Of a DNA stretch of 64,000 bases, positions 1-9,585 are shown piece after piece. The stretch is taken from IMG/VR virus record IMGVR_UViG_3300036829_000172, positions 1-64,000 of that record. One strand, written 5' to 3'. Within the stretch, counting starts at the first letter, position 1. The number at the start of each line of letters is the position of its first letter. The notes below the pieces were generated by a model that was not told the DNA's origin, ran no database searches, and saw only the letters and a program-made list of their open reading frames with translations. The position numbers were made by a program, and so were the translations under genes. Source of the DNA: a virus.

Positions 1-1047
1 GGTGCCGCTGTTCGCGCCGCTGCCCGCGCTGCCGCTGACGGTGGCCGAATTACCGCCGGCGCCACCGGCATACGCGACTCCGCCGCCGTCACGTCGGGCC
101 CCGCCGCCGCCGCCGGGCGCACCGCCGGTGGTGTTGTTCACCGCTGTGAGCCCATTGCTGCCGTTACCCGACCAGCCGCCGACCGCGCCAGCGGTGCCGC
201 TGTGAGTGGTGGGGCTAGCGCCACTGACAGTGGTGGTGCCCGCAGCGCCAGCGGTGCCGCCCGCACTGCCGCTGCCACCATTGCCAGCGCCGCCGCCGCC
301 GCCAGCTGTCAGTGAGATGGAGCCCGACGAGAATGTGGCGTTCGCACCGTTATTCGCGGAGCCGCCGCTGGAGTTCGACGCGGTGGATGGGGGTGTGCTG
401 ACGCTGTAGGTGGTGCCCAGAGATGCAACAGGGATGAAGAACCGGTCAATCTTGCCCGCACCGCCACCGCCGCCGCCGCCGGCCACATCGGCGAACGCTC
501 CGCCGAAACTCCACCCACCAGCGCCGCCGGCACCGATCAGAGTGACCCATACACCGGCAGTGTTTGCCGGGACGGTGCCATTGGTGATGTTCTGGTTGAG
601 GTCATTGAATGCGGTAAATGCGTTCGCTCCGCTCATGGCGACAGCAAGCGTCAGCGCGATTCCGAATGTACGAGCGTACTGCTCGGCGCCGACCATACCG
701 ATAGCCAGCGACAACGGTACGTTGAAGGTGCGTGCGTACAACTCGGTAGCTGCCATAACGACGGCAGGAGTGACGTCCACTGTGAAAGAAGCCGGTGTGG
801 GCGTTGGTGTCTCAGCGCCAACAACTAACGACAACGCAACGTTGAAGTCAGCGACGGATACTCCGGCAGCCGCCATATCGCACGATGGCGTTAGTGAAAT
901 ACCGAACGCCCCAACAGATACCGGTGCCGGTACCATGCCAACCTCGAGCGATATTTGCACCTGGAATGCGTAATTCAGTGCCGCCCACCACGACACACCA
1001 CCCGGTTTCTGCACGGGCGGCGGGGTAGCGCCCCAAAACGTCGGCAC
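1..1047 (-). CDS. Glycine-rich minor tail protein, C-terminus off the left edge
   Basis: An open frame starts with GTG at 1047, directly after the TAA of the upstream tail gene (stop 1048-1050), and stays open for 349 codons to the window edge. The N-terminal two thirds holds repeated blocks of about 35 residues alternating Val/Ala/Leu (SLAIGMVGAEQYARTF-like), and the last third is extremely Gly/Ser/Ala rich with runs of five Gly. Glycine-rich proteins of this kind are the last minor tail proteins of many mycobacteriophages and are thought to lie at the tail tip. The motif LIGAGGAGG parallels the glycine-rich C-terminus of the gene before it. The 3' end is outside the window. Function is inferred from position and composition. 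Confidence 0.75.
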   Translation of the reverse strand, partial: MPTFWGATPPPVQKPGGVSWWAALNYAFQVQISLEVGMVPAPVSVGAFGISLTPSCDMAAAGVSVADFNVALSLVVGAETPTPTPASFTVDVTPAVVMAATELYARTFNVPLSLAIGMVGAEQYARTFGIALTLAVAMSGANAFTAFNDLNQNITNGTVPANTAGVWVTLIGAGGAGGWSFGGAFADVAGGGGGGGAGKIDRFFIPVASLGTTYSVSTPPSTASNSSGGSANNGANATFSSGSISLTAGGGGGAGNGGSGSAGGTAGAAGTTTVSGASPTTHSGTAGAVGGWSGNGSNGLTAVNNTTGGAPGGGGGARRDGGGVAYAGGAGGNSATVSGSAGSGANSGT

Positions 1048-3579
1048 TTACGTCTGCCTCGCCGTGATCGAGACGTAGCCGTCCGCGCCGTCCGCGCCGG
1101 GATCGGCGTAGGGCCCCGCGCCGCTGCCGCCCGCGCCCGGGTACCCCGCATAGGGGGTGTACAAAGTTGTCGGCCCGCCGAAGTATTGCTGACCCTGCCA
1201 GGTGAAGTCGCCGGGGCCGATGCCTTGGCTGGCGCCGCCGTGATTCGAGAAACCGCCGACCAGCCCTGCCTGACCACCCGCACACGTCAGTGTGTGCGCA
1301 ACACTGGAGGGATCAGTCCACGAAATCGTTGTCGCGTCACCGTTTGTGCCGTTGCCGCCGGGACCACCTGGACCACCGTTGCCGACGACGATGGTCAACG
1401 ATGTGGCGGTAGTGGGATAGTCGACGCCGCACACCAACGTGATCGCGTTCCACGTGCCGCCGAGGCCACCCTCGCCGCCGAGGAAGTATCCCGACCCGCC
1501 GCCGCCGCCGCCCGCGCCCAGACCGACCAAATCCAGTTTCGTGCCGGCTACCTTGGCGAAATCCGGGATGGTGTAGGTGTAGGTGCCGTTGGTGACATAC
1601 TCGTCGACCTGATTCGGCATGTAATTCGCTGGAACATCAAGGATGCCGAAATTGATGTAGGGCAGGGTGCTGTTGTAGGTGATCTGCGAGTCGGTGATGG
1701 ATGCTGGTGTGGCCCCTCCGGTGGACGCGATGGTGCGCACCGCAGCGAGGTTGGGAGGGTAGGCGGTCGGATGGTTCGGCGTCGGAATCTGTTTGGTGGC
1801 CACCGACAACGTGCCCGAGCCAGCGTTGACTATCCCCAACGCAAAGAGGTCACCGGCAGCCACCGTTGGCTGGCTGGCACCCGGTATGAGTGCTCGGACG
1901 TATCCCACCGACCCGTTGGGTACCAGCGATGAGATGTCTGAGGAGTTCCACAGCGCCGTCTTGACTCCCGTCGACGGGTTCACTTTGTACACGTTGACGA
2001 AAATGTTTGTGCCACCGTTGCCTTGGGCCAGAAACTCGACGAAGCCTTTCTTGGCGGATTCCGCTGGCCGGAACATTGCGATTATCGAGGTTCCTGCTGC
2101 CACGGCGGTCATGGGTGTTGTGCTGCCCGCGGTGAAGTCGGTCAGGTGGAACGTGGATTCGCTGGTCGGGTCCAGGCCGGCGCGTACCGGCTTGTTGGTC
2201 CGCTGCGTCAACGTCTGCTGGTGGAAGACGGCCAGATTGATGGCGTCCCACGCCTGTTGGGCGGTGGTCTGCATCAGGCTGAACAGTTGGGACAAGTCGA
2301 GCCCGCTCTTGGGTGCGTTGGCCAACGCGGAGCCCAGACCGTCGAACATGTTGTTGAAGGTGGTGACGAGGTCTTCGATGCCTTGCATACCGGCGACGCT
2401 GGAGCCGTCGATCTGGGGGATGTTCGACACGTTGCCCAGCCAGCTGGAATCGATGACGCCGTGCAGGTAGTGCACCGCGTCGTCGAAGTACACATCCCCG
2501 GCCGAGACGGTCGCGGTGACCTCCAAGCAGAGGGTGATATACGACGTTCCGGCGGGGGCTTGGTGGCTGCCGGTCAGATGCTGCCACGTCGGCTGATCGG
2601 TGGCGGGGGCGGTGATCGAGGCCAGCACCCGCTGTGGGTCGGCAGCGATCAGGTTGTGGTTGATGTCCCATGCGTTGGCGCTCAATTGGATGGCCGCGCC
2701 GGGCCCGGCGACGACACCCGACCACGACACCCACACCTCGAAGTCGGTTTGCTGGCCCGGCTTCGTGTTGATGGGTACACCGTCGAGCTGACGCAACTCG
2801 CTGGCCCCGGTGGTGTGCACGGAGCCGACGACGGTGGAGTTGACGGTGCGCCCGACGGTGCCGCTCCAATCCCACTTGCCTTCCCCGTCGATCACCTTCG
2901 GGTCGTCAAAGCCGGGATCGGGCAGCAGGTTGTTGCTCAACACGGAGGTGCTGCCGGGCATGACGTCGAGCAGGTGCGGCGGGATCGGTGTCGAGGTGGT
3001 CAGCGAGCCGGCCGGGACGAAGATGTCCAGCAGCCATTCGCCGGCGTGCTCGATCGGGTCGAACACGGTGGCCTGCAGATCGGGAAGCCCCAGCAGCGCC
3101 CCCAGGTTGCTCCACGATAGTGACCAGGCGGTGCGCAGGTCGGCGGCGTCCTTGCCGGTTTGGCTGCTGCCGGTCAGGACGTCCCACAGCACATCGACGA
3201 TGTCTTGGGGCAGCTGGGATCCGGCGAACAGGTTGGTGGGCAGCAGGATGTTGTTGATGAAGTCGTGCGCGGCCTGGTCGACGTTGAAGTTGGGGTCCAG
3301 CGGGTTGAGCTCGCCGAGGAACGTTTCAAGGTTGGCGAAGTAGGTGTTGAGCTCCTCGAATCCGGCGTCACCGCCGGAACCGTCGAGGTTGAAGCCCAGC
3401 AGCCCGTTGAGGAACCCCTGAAACAGGGAGGTGACCTGGTTTCCAGTGCTGGCGGCCTGCTTGCCGACGACACCCGACACGCCCTGGTCGAGCTGGTTGA
3501 GCGGATCCTTGTCGACGGTGAACAGATTGGCGCCGGCCAGCGCGTTGCTGCCCGCCTTGAGGTCGATCGCTCCGGCCAC
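1048..3579 (-). CDS. Minor tail protein with carbohydrate-binding-like middle and Gly-rich C-terminus
   Basis: 843 residues from a GTG start, 9 bases after the stop of the preceding tail gene. The N-terminal 200 residues (opening AGAIDLKAGSNALAGANLF) describe a helical region. Residues about 215-375 (SNNLLPDPGFDDP to YFDDAVHYLHG) resemble the carbohydrate-binding-module-like domain common in actinophage minor tail proteins. The region after residue 460 looks like a second beta-sandwich, and the C-terminus after about residue 680 is Gly-rich (LDLVGLGAGGGGGGSG). Mycobacteriophage minor tail proteins of this architecture sit at the tail tip and contact the host surface. The gene is part of the leftward tail operon. 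No enzymatic motif was seen. Confidence 0.85.
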   Translation of the reverse strand: MAGAIDLKAGSNALAGANLFTVDKDPLNQLDQGVSGVVGKQAASTGNQVTSLFQGFLNGLLGFNLDGSGGDAGFEELNTYFANLETFLGELNPLDPNFNVDQAAHDFINNILLPTNLFAGSQLPQDIVDVLWDVLTGSSQTGKDAADLRTAWSLSWSNLGALLGLPDLQATVFDPIEHAGEWLLDIFVPAGSLTTSTPIPPHLLDVMPGSTSVLSNNLLPDPGFDDPKVIDGEGKWDWSGTVGRTVNSTVVGSVHTTGASELRQLDGVPINTKPGQQTDFEVWVSWSGVVAGPGAAIQLSANAWDINHNLIAADPQRVLASITAPATDQPTWQHLTGSHQAPAGTSYITLCLEVTATVSAGDVYFDDAVHYLHGVIDSSWLGNVSNIPQIDGSSVAGMQGIEDLVTTFNNMFDGLGSALANAPKSGLDLSQLFSLMQTTAQQAWDAINLAVFHQQTLTQRTNKPVRAGLDPTSESTFHLTDFTAGSTTPMTAVAAGTSIIAMFRPAESAKKGFVEFLAQGNGGTNIFVNVYKVNPSTGVKTALWNSSDISSLVPNGSVGYVRALIPGASQPTVAAGDLFALGIVNAGSGTLSVATKQIPTPNHPTAYPPNLAAVRTIASTGGATPASITDSQITYNSTLPYINFGILDVPANYMPNQVDEYVTNGTYTYTIPDFAKVAGTKLDLVGLGAGGGGGGSGYFLGGEGGLGGTWNAITLVCGVDYPTTATSLTIVVGNGGPGGPGGNGTNGDATTISWTDPSSVAHTLTCAGGQAGLVGGFSNHGGASQGIGPGDFTWQGQQYFGGPTTLYTPYAGYPGAGGSGAGPYADPGADGADGYVSITARQT

Positions 3580-3588
3580 CGCGCACCC

Positions 3589-5055
3589 CTAAACAGGCAT
3601 GAGCAGAACCATGATCTGCGCATCGGTCGGGGAGAACACGTACAGGCCCAGGTTGCCGTCGTTGTACAGGTTGACGTAGATGGTGCCCTCCGCGGGGCTG
3701 GAGTGGTTGGCGGGCACGACGCCGACGCCGTTGGTGGGGGTGATCGCCGCGGACGGGGTGTTCGGGTTCGAGTAGTGCGGCATGATGTTGACCTCGCCGA
3801 GGCTGTTGCCGAACCCGCGGGCGATCTGCGTGCCGGTGGTCGGGTCGCCGAGACGCACTTCGCAGCCGATCATCAGCGGGTTCGCCGACAGTTCGATGCC
3901 GAACGCGCCGATGTGCCCCCACACGATCGGGGTCCACGGGAACGGCTGCGGCGGGATCGCGAACGAGCCGATCGCGGCGCGCTGGCTGATGCCCGAGAAG
4001 CTGGTGAACGAGCCCTCGGGCATCGAGAACGCGCCGGGCAGCACCTGCGACACCGACACCGGCACCCACACCGGGAACTGCACGGACGCGCCGCTGGTCG
4101 TCGGCGGCGTGGCCACGCTGCCGGCGCCGCCGGTGTCGGTGAACGTCAGCACGGTGCCGGCGACCGTGCCGATGAGGCTGTTTTCACCGCCGGCGGTGGT
4201 GCCCCGGTAGATCCGGTAGCCGGTCGGGCCGAAATTCCCGGAACCGGCGGCCTGCCAGTTCAACGTCACCGACGACGTGGTGCCGGTCACGGGTACGGAC
4301 ACCTCGTTGGAGACGGTGGTTTCACCGTTGGCGTTGACGGCGGTCACCACGTAGTAGTAGGTCCCGGCGGCCAGCGTGCCGCCAGTGGCCACCCGGATGC
4401 CGATCAGCGCCGCGGGCGGCGACAGATGCCCGGTGGTGTAACGGCCGGTGAACCCGAGCAGGTCGAACGGCGACGGCGGGTTGGTGGTGAAATCGACGTC
4501 GGGGCACAGCGCCAGCGCCGGCGCCGGTCCCTGCGGGCCGGCGGGAGCCGACATGAAGAAATCCATGTCCGGTTCCCACTTGTTGCCGCCCACATCGAGA
4601 TGCGAAACCTGACCCGGCGGCAGCATCGTCAGGGACGGCGTGATGATCGGCACCGGGCCTTGCGGGCCGGGCGAGCCCAGCATCAGGCGCCGCCACGTGG
4701 TGCCGTACCACAAATAGATCGACGAGCCGATGATGTCGCCGGCGGCGTCGATATCGTCGATGATCCAGTACTTGCCCAGGTCAGCGGAGGTGTTCGTCAA
4801 CGTCTGCGGCAGGTCGGCGGCAGAGTCGACGGCGTCGTTCTGCAAATCCATCGCGAACATGTTCGCCCCGGCCGGGCCTTCCGGACCCACCACAACCGCC
4901 ATCAGCAGGGTGCCCTGATCACCCTGAATCTCGTAGGTGGCGATGAACTCCGGCGGCTGCCCGGGCGGCACCACCACCCCGTACACGCGTGTGTTGATGA
5001 GATAGTTCTGCAGGAAGGCGGCGTCGCTGACCGGTAACGCGGTGGCGGTTGTCAC
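3589..5055 (-). CDS. Minor tail protein, collagen-like segment plus Fn3-like insert
   Basis: The frame stays open further upstream, but GTG at 5055 is chosen because it overlaps the TGA of the preceding gene as GTGA, has GGAGGAG about 8 bases upstream, and starts the recognisable protein (488 aa, opening MTTATALPVSDAAFLQNYL). Short collagen-like stretches (GPEGPAG, GSPGPQGP, APAGPQGP) occur in the first half. Residues about 215-305 form an Fn3-like module (GTLAAGTYYYVVTAVNANGE). The C-terminal 160 residues (FPWTPIVWGHIGAFGIELS to FSPTDAQIMVLLMP) are clearly paralogous to the C-terminus of the next gene upstream, so the two arose by duplication; the Fn3-like insert is present only here. The protein is structural and probably sits at the tail tip. 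Confidence 0.82.
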   Translation of the reverse strand: MTTATALPVSDAAFLQNYLINTRVYGVVVPPGQPPEFIATYEIQGDQGTLLMAVVVGPEGPAGANMFAMDLQNDAVDSAADLPQTLTNTSADLGKYWIIDDIDAAGDIIGSSIYLWYGTTWRRLMLGSPGPQGPVPIITPSLTMLPPGQVSHLDVGGNKWEPDMDFFMSAPAGPQGPAPALALCPDVDFTTNPPSPFDLLGFTGRYTTGHLSPPAALIGIRVATGGTLAAGTYYYVVTAVNANGETTVSNEVSVPVTGTTSSVTLNWQAAGSGNFGPTGYRIYRGTTAGGENSLIGTVAGTVLTFTDTGGAGSVATPPTTSGASVQFPVWVPVSVSQVLPGAFSMPEGSFTSFSGISQRAAIGSFAIPPQPFPWTPIVWGHIGAFGIELSANPLMIGCEVRLGDPTTGTQIARGFGNSLGEVNIMPHYSNPNTPSAAITPTNGVGVVPANHSSPAEGTIYVNLYNDGNLGLYVFSPTDAQIMVLLMPV

Positions 5056-6224
5056 GTGATCTCCTCCATCGGCAGCACCATCACGAACACTTGCGCGTTG
5101 CCCGGGCTGAACAGGTAGGCACCCAGCGCGCCGTCGTTCCACAAGTTGATGTAGAGCGTTCCGGCTGTGCCGGTGTGGTTGGCGGGCACCACGTTGGTGC
5201 GGGTGCGCGGCGTGATCGCCGCTTTCGTGGCCTTCATCGACGAGTAGTGCGGCATGATGTTGACCTCGCCGAGGGTGTTGCCCAGCCCGCGGGCGACCTG
5301 CTGGCCGGTGACGGCGTTGCCCAGCAGCACCTGGCAGCCGACCATGAACGGGTTGCCGCTCAACTCGACACCCGCGCCGCCGATGTGCCCCCACACGATC
5401 GGCGTCCACGGGAACGGCTGCGGCGGCACCGCGAACGAACCGATCGGCGCCTGCTGGGAAAACCCGTTGTAGGAGGTGAACGCCGACTCGGGCATCGAAT
5501 ACGTCTTCGGCGTCAGCTGGGTGATGTTGTAGGGCACCCACACCGGCGCACCCTGCGGCGTGTAGTCGCCGGTGAACGCCAGCAGGTCCTCGGCGACGGG
5601 CGGCGTGCTGATCACATCCACGTCGGGGAACCCGTACAGCGCGCCGACCGGCCCGGGCGCCCCGGCCGGCGAGGGCATCATGAAATTCCACGTCGGCACC
5701 AGCGACGGCCCGGTCACCTTCACATACGCGGTCTCGGCGGGATCGATCGGGGTGATCAGCGGGTCGACCCGCGGCACCGCGCCGGGCTCACCCGGCACAC
5801 CCATCATCACCTGCCGGTAGAAGCTGCCCCACCAGATGTAGCACCACTGGGTCAGGATGTGGCCCTGGTCGTCGAGCTCGTCGAGCAGCCAGTACTTGCC
5901 GATGTCCTTGCGGTCATTGGTCAGGGTCGGCAGATCGGCGGGGCTGTTGACGGTCGGATCGTTCTGCTCGCGCAGCGCGAACACCGGCTGCCCGGCCGGT
6001 CCCCGCCGCCCGCGGATCGCGTCGAGGTTCATGTCGCCGACGTCGCCCATCACCTTCAGGCGGGCGCTGTACTGGTCCGGCACGTCCGGGGGGGTGGCCA
6101 CCGCTTCGCAGCCGACCTGCATGACGCACGAACACAGATACACGATGTCGCCGAGGCCCGGGACACCCGGCACGATGGGCGCGTTCAAAAACTGGTTCAA
6201 AAACTGAACACCGGTCGCCGTCAT
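5052..6224 (-). CDS. Minor tail protein, collagen-like, paralogue of the following gene
   Basis: 390 aa; ATG at 6224 overlaps the stop of the upstream gene as ATGA. It carries short collagen-like Gly-X-Y runs (GRRGPAGQP, GVPGEPGAVP, PAGAPGPVG) and shares the block DIGKYWLLDELDDQGHIL with DLGKYWIIDDIDAAGDII of its downstream paralogue, as well as the C-terminal FPWTPIVWGHIGGAGVELS block. It lacks the paralogue's Fn3-like insert. It is translated in tight coupling with its neighbours, and is a virion tail component by position between the Gp37-like tail protein and the tip proteins. The exact place in the virion cannot be told from sequence. Confidence 0.82.
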   Translation of the reverse strand: MTATGVQFLNQFLNAPIVPGVPGLGDIVYLCSCVMQVGCEAVATPPDVPDQYSARLKVMGDVGDMNLDAIRGRRGPAGQPVFALREQNDPTVNSPADLPTLTNDRKDIGKYWLLDELDDQGHILTQWCYIWWGSFYRQVMMGVPGEPGAVPRVDPLITPIDPAETAYVKVTGPSLVPTWNFMMPSPAGAPGPVGALYGFPDVDVISTPPVAEDLLAFTGDYTPQGAPVWVPYNITQLTPKTYSMPESAFTSYNGFSQQAPIGSFAVPPQPFPWTPIVWGHIGGAGVELSGNPFMVGCQVLLGNAVTGQQVARGLGNTLGEVNIMPHYSSMKATKAAITPRTRTNVVPANHTGTAGTLYINLWNDGALGAYLFSPGNAQVFVMVLPMEEIT

Positions 6225-6832
6225 CAGTCCTCGTCCTCCGTCCGGGGCTCGTAGTCGGTGAACACCTGCGGCTTCTGATGCCAGATGTCGCCGAGATCCT
6301 GCGGCGGCGCCCCGTCACGCACGGCGGCCAGCCGCCGGGTGTCGGGCGGCAGCGTGTGGTCGTCGGCGCGATGCTCGGGCGCCAGCTCGTCGGCGGCGTC
6401 GTCGGGGGCGCGGGCGTCGACCCAGGTGTGGGCGTCGGCGTAGCAGCCCGGCGCGTTGATGGCCCGTTTCTTGATGTACTGCCGGCCGCTGAACCGGGCA
6501 CCCGACAGGGCCAACGTCCAGGCGATCGCGATCTTCGTCGGCCCCAGCATCGACAGGTCATGGGTGTGACCTTCGGGGTCCACCGGGTAGGACAGGCAGT
6601 CCAGGATCTCCAGGTAGGCGGCCTGCACCTTGAGCATCTCGAACGCCCGCTTCTCCTCCGCGGGGCTCAGGTCGGCCTGCTTGATGGTGCGCGGCGTCAA
6701 CTCGCCGTGCTGACCGAACTGCAGCGCAGGGATCGGGTCGCCTTCGCGGAACCGTTTCCGGTTACCGGCGAACTCGCGGCGGCGGCGGCGCTGCCCCTCA
6801 ACGACTTTGCGGCGTGGCTTGGATTCCGGCAT
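6224..6832 (-). CDS. Small tail-operon protein, DUF2744-like
   Basis: 202 aa. The frame is open to 7081, but ATG at 6832 is preferred: it lies 2 bases after the TAG of the upstream tail gene and begins a coherent protein (MPESKPRRKVVEGQRRRRR). The N-terminus is strongly basic (residues 5-25), the middle (ELTPRTIKQADLSPAEEKRAFEMLK... around 50-75) is helical, and the C-terminus is acidic (EPRTEDED). Proteins of this size and position between the Gp37-like and the collagen-like tail genes are common in mycobacteriophages (DUF2744 family, from memory). Molecular role unknown. It ends in an ATGA overlap with the next gene. Confidence 0.72.
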   Translation of the reverse strand: MPESKPRRKVVEGQRRRRREFAGNRKRFREGDPIPALQFGQHGELTPRTIKQADLSPAEEKRAFEMLKVQAAYLEILDCLSYPVDPEGHTHDLSMLGPTKIAIAWTLALSGARFSGRQYIKKRAINAPGCYADAHTWVDARAPDDAADELAPEHRADDHTLPPDTRRLAAVRDGAPPQDLGDIWHQKPQVFTDYEPRTEDED

Positions 6833-6834
6833 CG

Positions 6835-8793
6835 CTACCCCTCGAAAAGCGTTCCCTCGCCGGCCAGTTGACCCGCGAAGCCGTAGATGTTGGCCATCGT
6901 CTTGAACGCGGCGTGGAACGGATCGGACTTCTCCTTGTCCTCGCCGATCTTGACCGTCACCGTCAGCGCCTGATCCCAGCTCCACACCCGCTTGATGGAG
7001 TACACGTTGTCGACGTAGATGACGGAGTCGTGCTCGAAGCCGACCCGGTCGGCCAACGCGTAGTCGAGGTCGGCGATCCACGGGTGCCCGTTGAGGGTTT
7101 CAGCTTTGAACGCGGCGAACGCCCGGGTTTTCCAGTCGCCGTCACGCAGCGTCAGGATGCTGGCCAGCGTGTAGGCGGTGCCCGATCCGCGTTCGAAATG
7201 CTCCTGCCACGCCATGTCGCCGGCGTAGAGCGCACGGATCGGATCAGTGAATCGCTGCCAAGCCAGCAAAGTATTACTTAGCTGCTCTTGATAAAGGTTG
7301 TCGAGGCCCGGTGTACCGGGAACCTGCTGCTGACCACCACTCCAGATACCCAAATACAGGTTAATGACGCTCGACAATTCAGCCAAACCGTAGCGGATAG
7401 CAAACGTGATCGCTTGGTTGACAATGACAGGACTCTTCGACCCGGTCATGATCGTTTTGACCGCACCCTTGTGCCACGTCAGGTCGGTGTTGACCAGCCC
7501 GTTGTAGGTGCCGTCCCACCAGATCACCGCCGGCGGGTCGGGAGCCACACCCGCCAACTGCTCGATCAGATACGTGTGGTCGATACCCGACGCGTCCTGC
7601 ACCGACTCCCCGTTGAGCACCCGGCCCGGGTCGTAGGTGTCGCCGGTGTTCAGGTCGATCGCGAACGGAGTGATCAAATCGTCCAGCGTGACGGCCACCG
7701 TGTCCAAGAAACCGTCCGCCACGGTGCCGGTCGGGCCGGTGACCCCGTCATGCTGCTCGAACGCGAACACCACCGCGTTGCGGGTCGGCGCCGCCAGCTT
7801 CGCGACCGCCGCGTCCACCAGGCTGACGTCGATACCCAACAAGCCCGCCAGGATGTCGGGAGCCAGGCTCAGCAGCGACGCCAGCTCCACGTTCGGCGAA
7901 TCCTCGTCGGTGGTCAGGTACACGTAGGTCCGCATCGCGCACCCGGCGTCGGTCAGCAGATCCTTGTACGACTCGTGCCACGTCGTCCACGTCGCACCGA
8001 CACTGGACCAGCGGGACTGATCCAAACCCGTGTCGACGAACGCCACCTGGATCGGCCATGACGTCGGCAGGATGTTCTCGTACGCGTCCGGATTCAGCGG
8101 ATTCAGCCACGCCGCCGGATTGAAAATGTTGGTGATCGTCGACAGGCCGGGCATGAACAGCCGAGCCAGGTTGATGAAGCTGGTGGCGGCCAGGATGGTG
8201 CGCGTCGGTCCGGGCAGCACCCACATGCGGGGCAGCTGGATCTCCGGCGGAAAGATCGGATTGGCCGCCACCAGGAGCCGTTTCGCATGCTCCCGGAAGT
8301 GCAGCGCGGTCAGCTCGATCGAGTGGATGCCCTTGTCGTCGCGTTTGACGTGGATCTCGGTGATCTTGCCGCCCCACCGGCGCCGCCAATTGGGGTTCAG
8401 CGGGTCCCAGTCGATCAGCAGGTTGAGGTCTTCGACGGCCAGCGTGTCGTTGATCAGCAGGTCTTTGATCCAGTGCGCCCATTTGATGTTCACCGTCGCC
8501 TTGCCGGTGTCCTCCATCAACTCCTCGACGCTGCCCTGAACCTCGCCGACGAGCTCCCACATGTTCTCGACGTTTCCGTCGGTCACCCGGATCAGCGGTT
8601 TGATCTTGGAGCCGGCGATGACGGTGTCCCGTATCCCACCCAGGTAGGTGGCCGTCGCGGCGGGCTGAGTCAGCAGGTCAGGCTGTACCGGTGCGCCGGG
8701 GGTGGGCAGCAGATTCTGAACCCACTCGGTGAACCGCAGCGTGTCCGGCGACACCGTGGGGATGACGCCGAGGTCAGCAAGGAACTGGGTCAC
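6835..8793 (-). CDS. Minor tail protein, siphovirus ReqiPepy6 Gp37-like
   Basis: 652 aa from GTG 8793. That start overlaps the TGA of the small upstream ORF as GTGA; a longer version beginning at ATG 8859 would overlap that ORF in another frame and adds a non-conserved segment. The body (IRVTDGNVENMWELVGEVQGSVEEL; WAHWIKDLL; LNPNWRRRWGGKITEI) matches the Gp37-like minor tail family, which is usually the hub or baseplate-like protein after the distal tail protein in actinosiphophages. The C-terminus (TKAFAAFKAETLNGHPWIADLDYALADRVGF...) also follows family layout. Some A/T-richer patches occur around 7240-7440. Confidence is high for family, moderate for start. Confidence 0.85.
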   Translation of the reverse strand: MTQFLADLGVIPTVSPDTLRFTEWVQNLLPTPGAPVQPDLLTQPAATATYLGGIRDTVIAGSKIKPLIRVTDGNVENMWELVGEVQGSVEELMEDTGKATVNIKWAHWIKDLLINDTLAVEDLNLLIDWDPLNPNWRRRWGGKITEIHVKRDDKGIHSIELTALHFREHAKRLLVAANPIFPPEIQLPRMWVLPGPTRTILAATSFINLARLFMPGLSTITNIFNPAAWLNPLNPDAYENILPTSWPIQVAFVDTGLDQSRWSSVGATWTTWHESYKDLLTDAGCAMRTYVYLTTDEDSPNVELASLLSLAPDILAGLLGIDVSLVDAAVAKLAAPTRNAVVFAFEQHDGVTGPTGTVADGFLDTVAVTLDDLITPFAIDLNTGDTYDPGRVLNGESVQDASGIDHTYLIEQLAGVAPDPPAVIWWDGTYNGLVNTDLTWHKGAVKTIMTGSKSPVIVNQAITFAIRYGLAELSSVINLYLGIWSGGQQQVPGTPGLDNLYQEQLSNTLLAWQRFTDPIRALYAGDMAWQEHFERGSGTAYTLASILTLRDGDWKTRAFAAFKAETLNGHPWIADLDYALADRVGFEHDSVIYVDNVYSIKRVWSWDQALTVTVKIGEDKEKSDPFHAAFKTMANIYGFAGQLAGEGTLFEG

Positions 8794-8924
8794 CGCAGAC
8801 ACCGCCGCTGCCGGTAGTGCCGCACGACGCGGCCCTTGAAACGGGAGAAAAAGCCGCATTCACGGGGGCACCAGTAGCAGCCGGTGTCGTCCTGCCACCA
8901 GTCCAGAGCACGCCGAATGATCAC
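8790..8924 (-). CDS. Small Cys-rich tail-operon protein
   Basis: A 44-codon ORF from GTG 8924 (MIIRRALDWWQDDTGCYW...) ending in a TGA that overlaps the GTG of the Gp37-like gene. A GGGGG Shine-Dalgarno-like run precedes it. It contains CYWCPREC, a tight Cys cluster, and a very basic tail (RVVRHYRQRRCLR). It lies between the HNH nuclease and the Gp37-like tail gene and is collinear with the tail operon. It is too short for a family call; the translational coupling is the main reason to believe it. Confidence 0.5.
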   Translation of the reverse strand: MIIRRALDWWQDDTGCYWCPRECGFFSRFKGRVVRHYRQRRCLR

Positions 8925-8962
8925 GACACCCCCTGTCGGACAGCCACGGTAAATTCAGCCCC

Positions 8963-9574
8963 GTGAAACACTGCCGCCGATGCGGAGGAAGCGCGTTCTA
9001 CGACACGGGGCGCTGCGCGGCGTGTGCACGCGAGAGCGCGAACGAGTGGTATGCCACCAACTGCGAGCTCGCTAAGAAGCGCATGGCCGACTACTATGCG
9101 GCCAATCGCGAGAAGCTGAAGGCGGCGACCGCTATCTATCGCAGCTCCAACAGCGACTGGAAGCGCGAGTATGACAGTGAGTACGGACAGCGTGAAAGCT
9201 ACCGCGACTACCAGCGTATTTACCGCAGCAGGAACCGTGAACAGTTGCGCGAGCGACAGAGACAGAGGTACGCCAGTGACGGGGTTTATCGATTGCGGCG
9301 GCAGCTTAACGCCATGAATCGGCGCGTCCGGATGGCGAATGTGCAGACCATTCCGTTCACCCTCCAACAACTGAGGCAACGCCTCGCCTATTGGAACAAT
9401 TGCTGTTGGATCTGTGGCGACCCGGCGACGGCAATTGATCACGTCAAACCACTCGCTAAAGGGGGCGCGCACATGCTGTGCAATTTCCGCCCGATTTGCC
9501 AGCTGTGTAATAACATGAAGCGCGACAAATGGCCTGTCCCGCCCCGAGCAGTGATACTCGGGCTGGTTGCGTAG
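8963..9574 (+). CDS. HNH homing-type endonuclease inserted against the tail operon
   Basis: 203 aa, GTG start. An N-terminal zinc-ribbon-like CRRCGG...CAAC is followed by a long Arg/Tyr/Glu-rich helical region (residues 25-120). The HNH nuclease core follows: CWICGDPATAIDHVKPLAKGG, then NFRPICQLCNNMK, with the DH pair, the central Asn and two CxxC zinc ligands all present. It is the only plus-strand gene between two minus-strand tail genes, ends 11 bases before the convergent stop of the next, and is visibly A/T-richer than its neighbours. That is the pattern of a free-standing homing endonuclease. No intron or intein is visible in the flanking genes. Confidence 0.88.
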   Translation: MKHCRRCGGSAFYDTGRCAACARESANEWYATNCELAKKRMADYYAANREKLKAATAIYRSSNSDWKREYDSEYGQRESYRDYQRIYRSRNREQLRERQRQRYASDGVYRLRRQLNAMNRRVRMANVQTIPFTLQQLRQRLAYWNNCCWICGDPATAIDHVKPLAKGGAHMLCNFRPICQLCNNMKRDKWPVPPRAVILGLVA

Positions 9575-9585
9575 TATGGTGCTGG

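Noticed and set aside
1048-1932. Plus-strand ORFs opposite the minor tail genes (for example 955-1932, 2023-3120, 3160-5037)
   Set aside because: They are GC-driven shadows: composition is Arg/Gly/His-rich, and the minus strand has recognisable tail domains.
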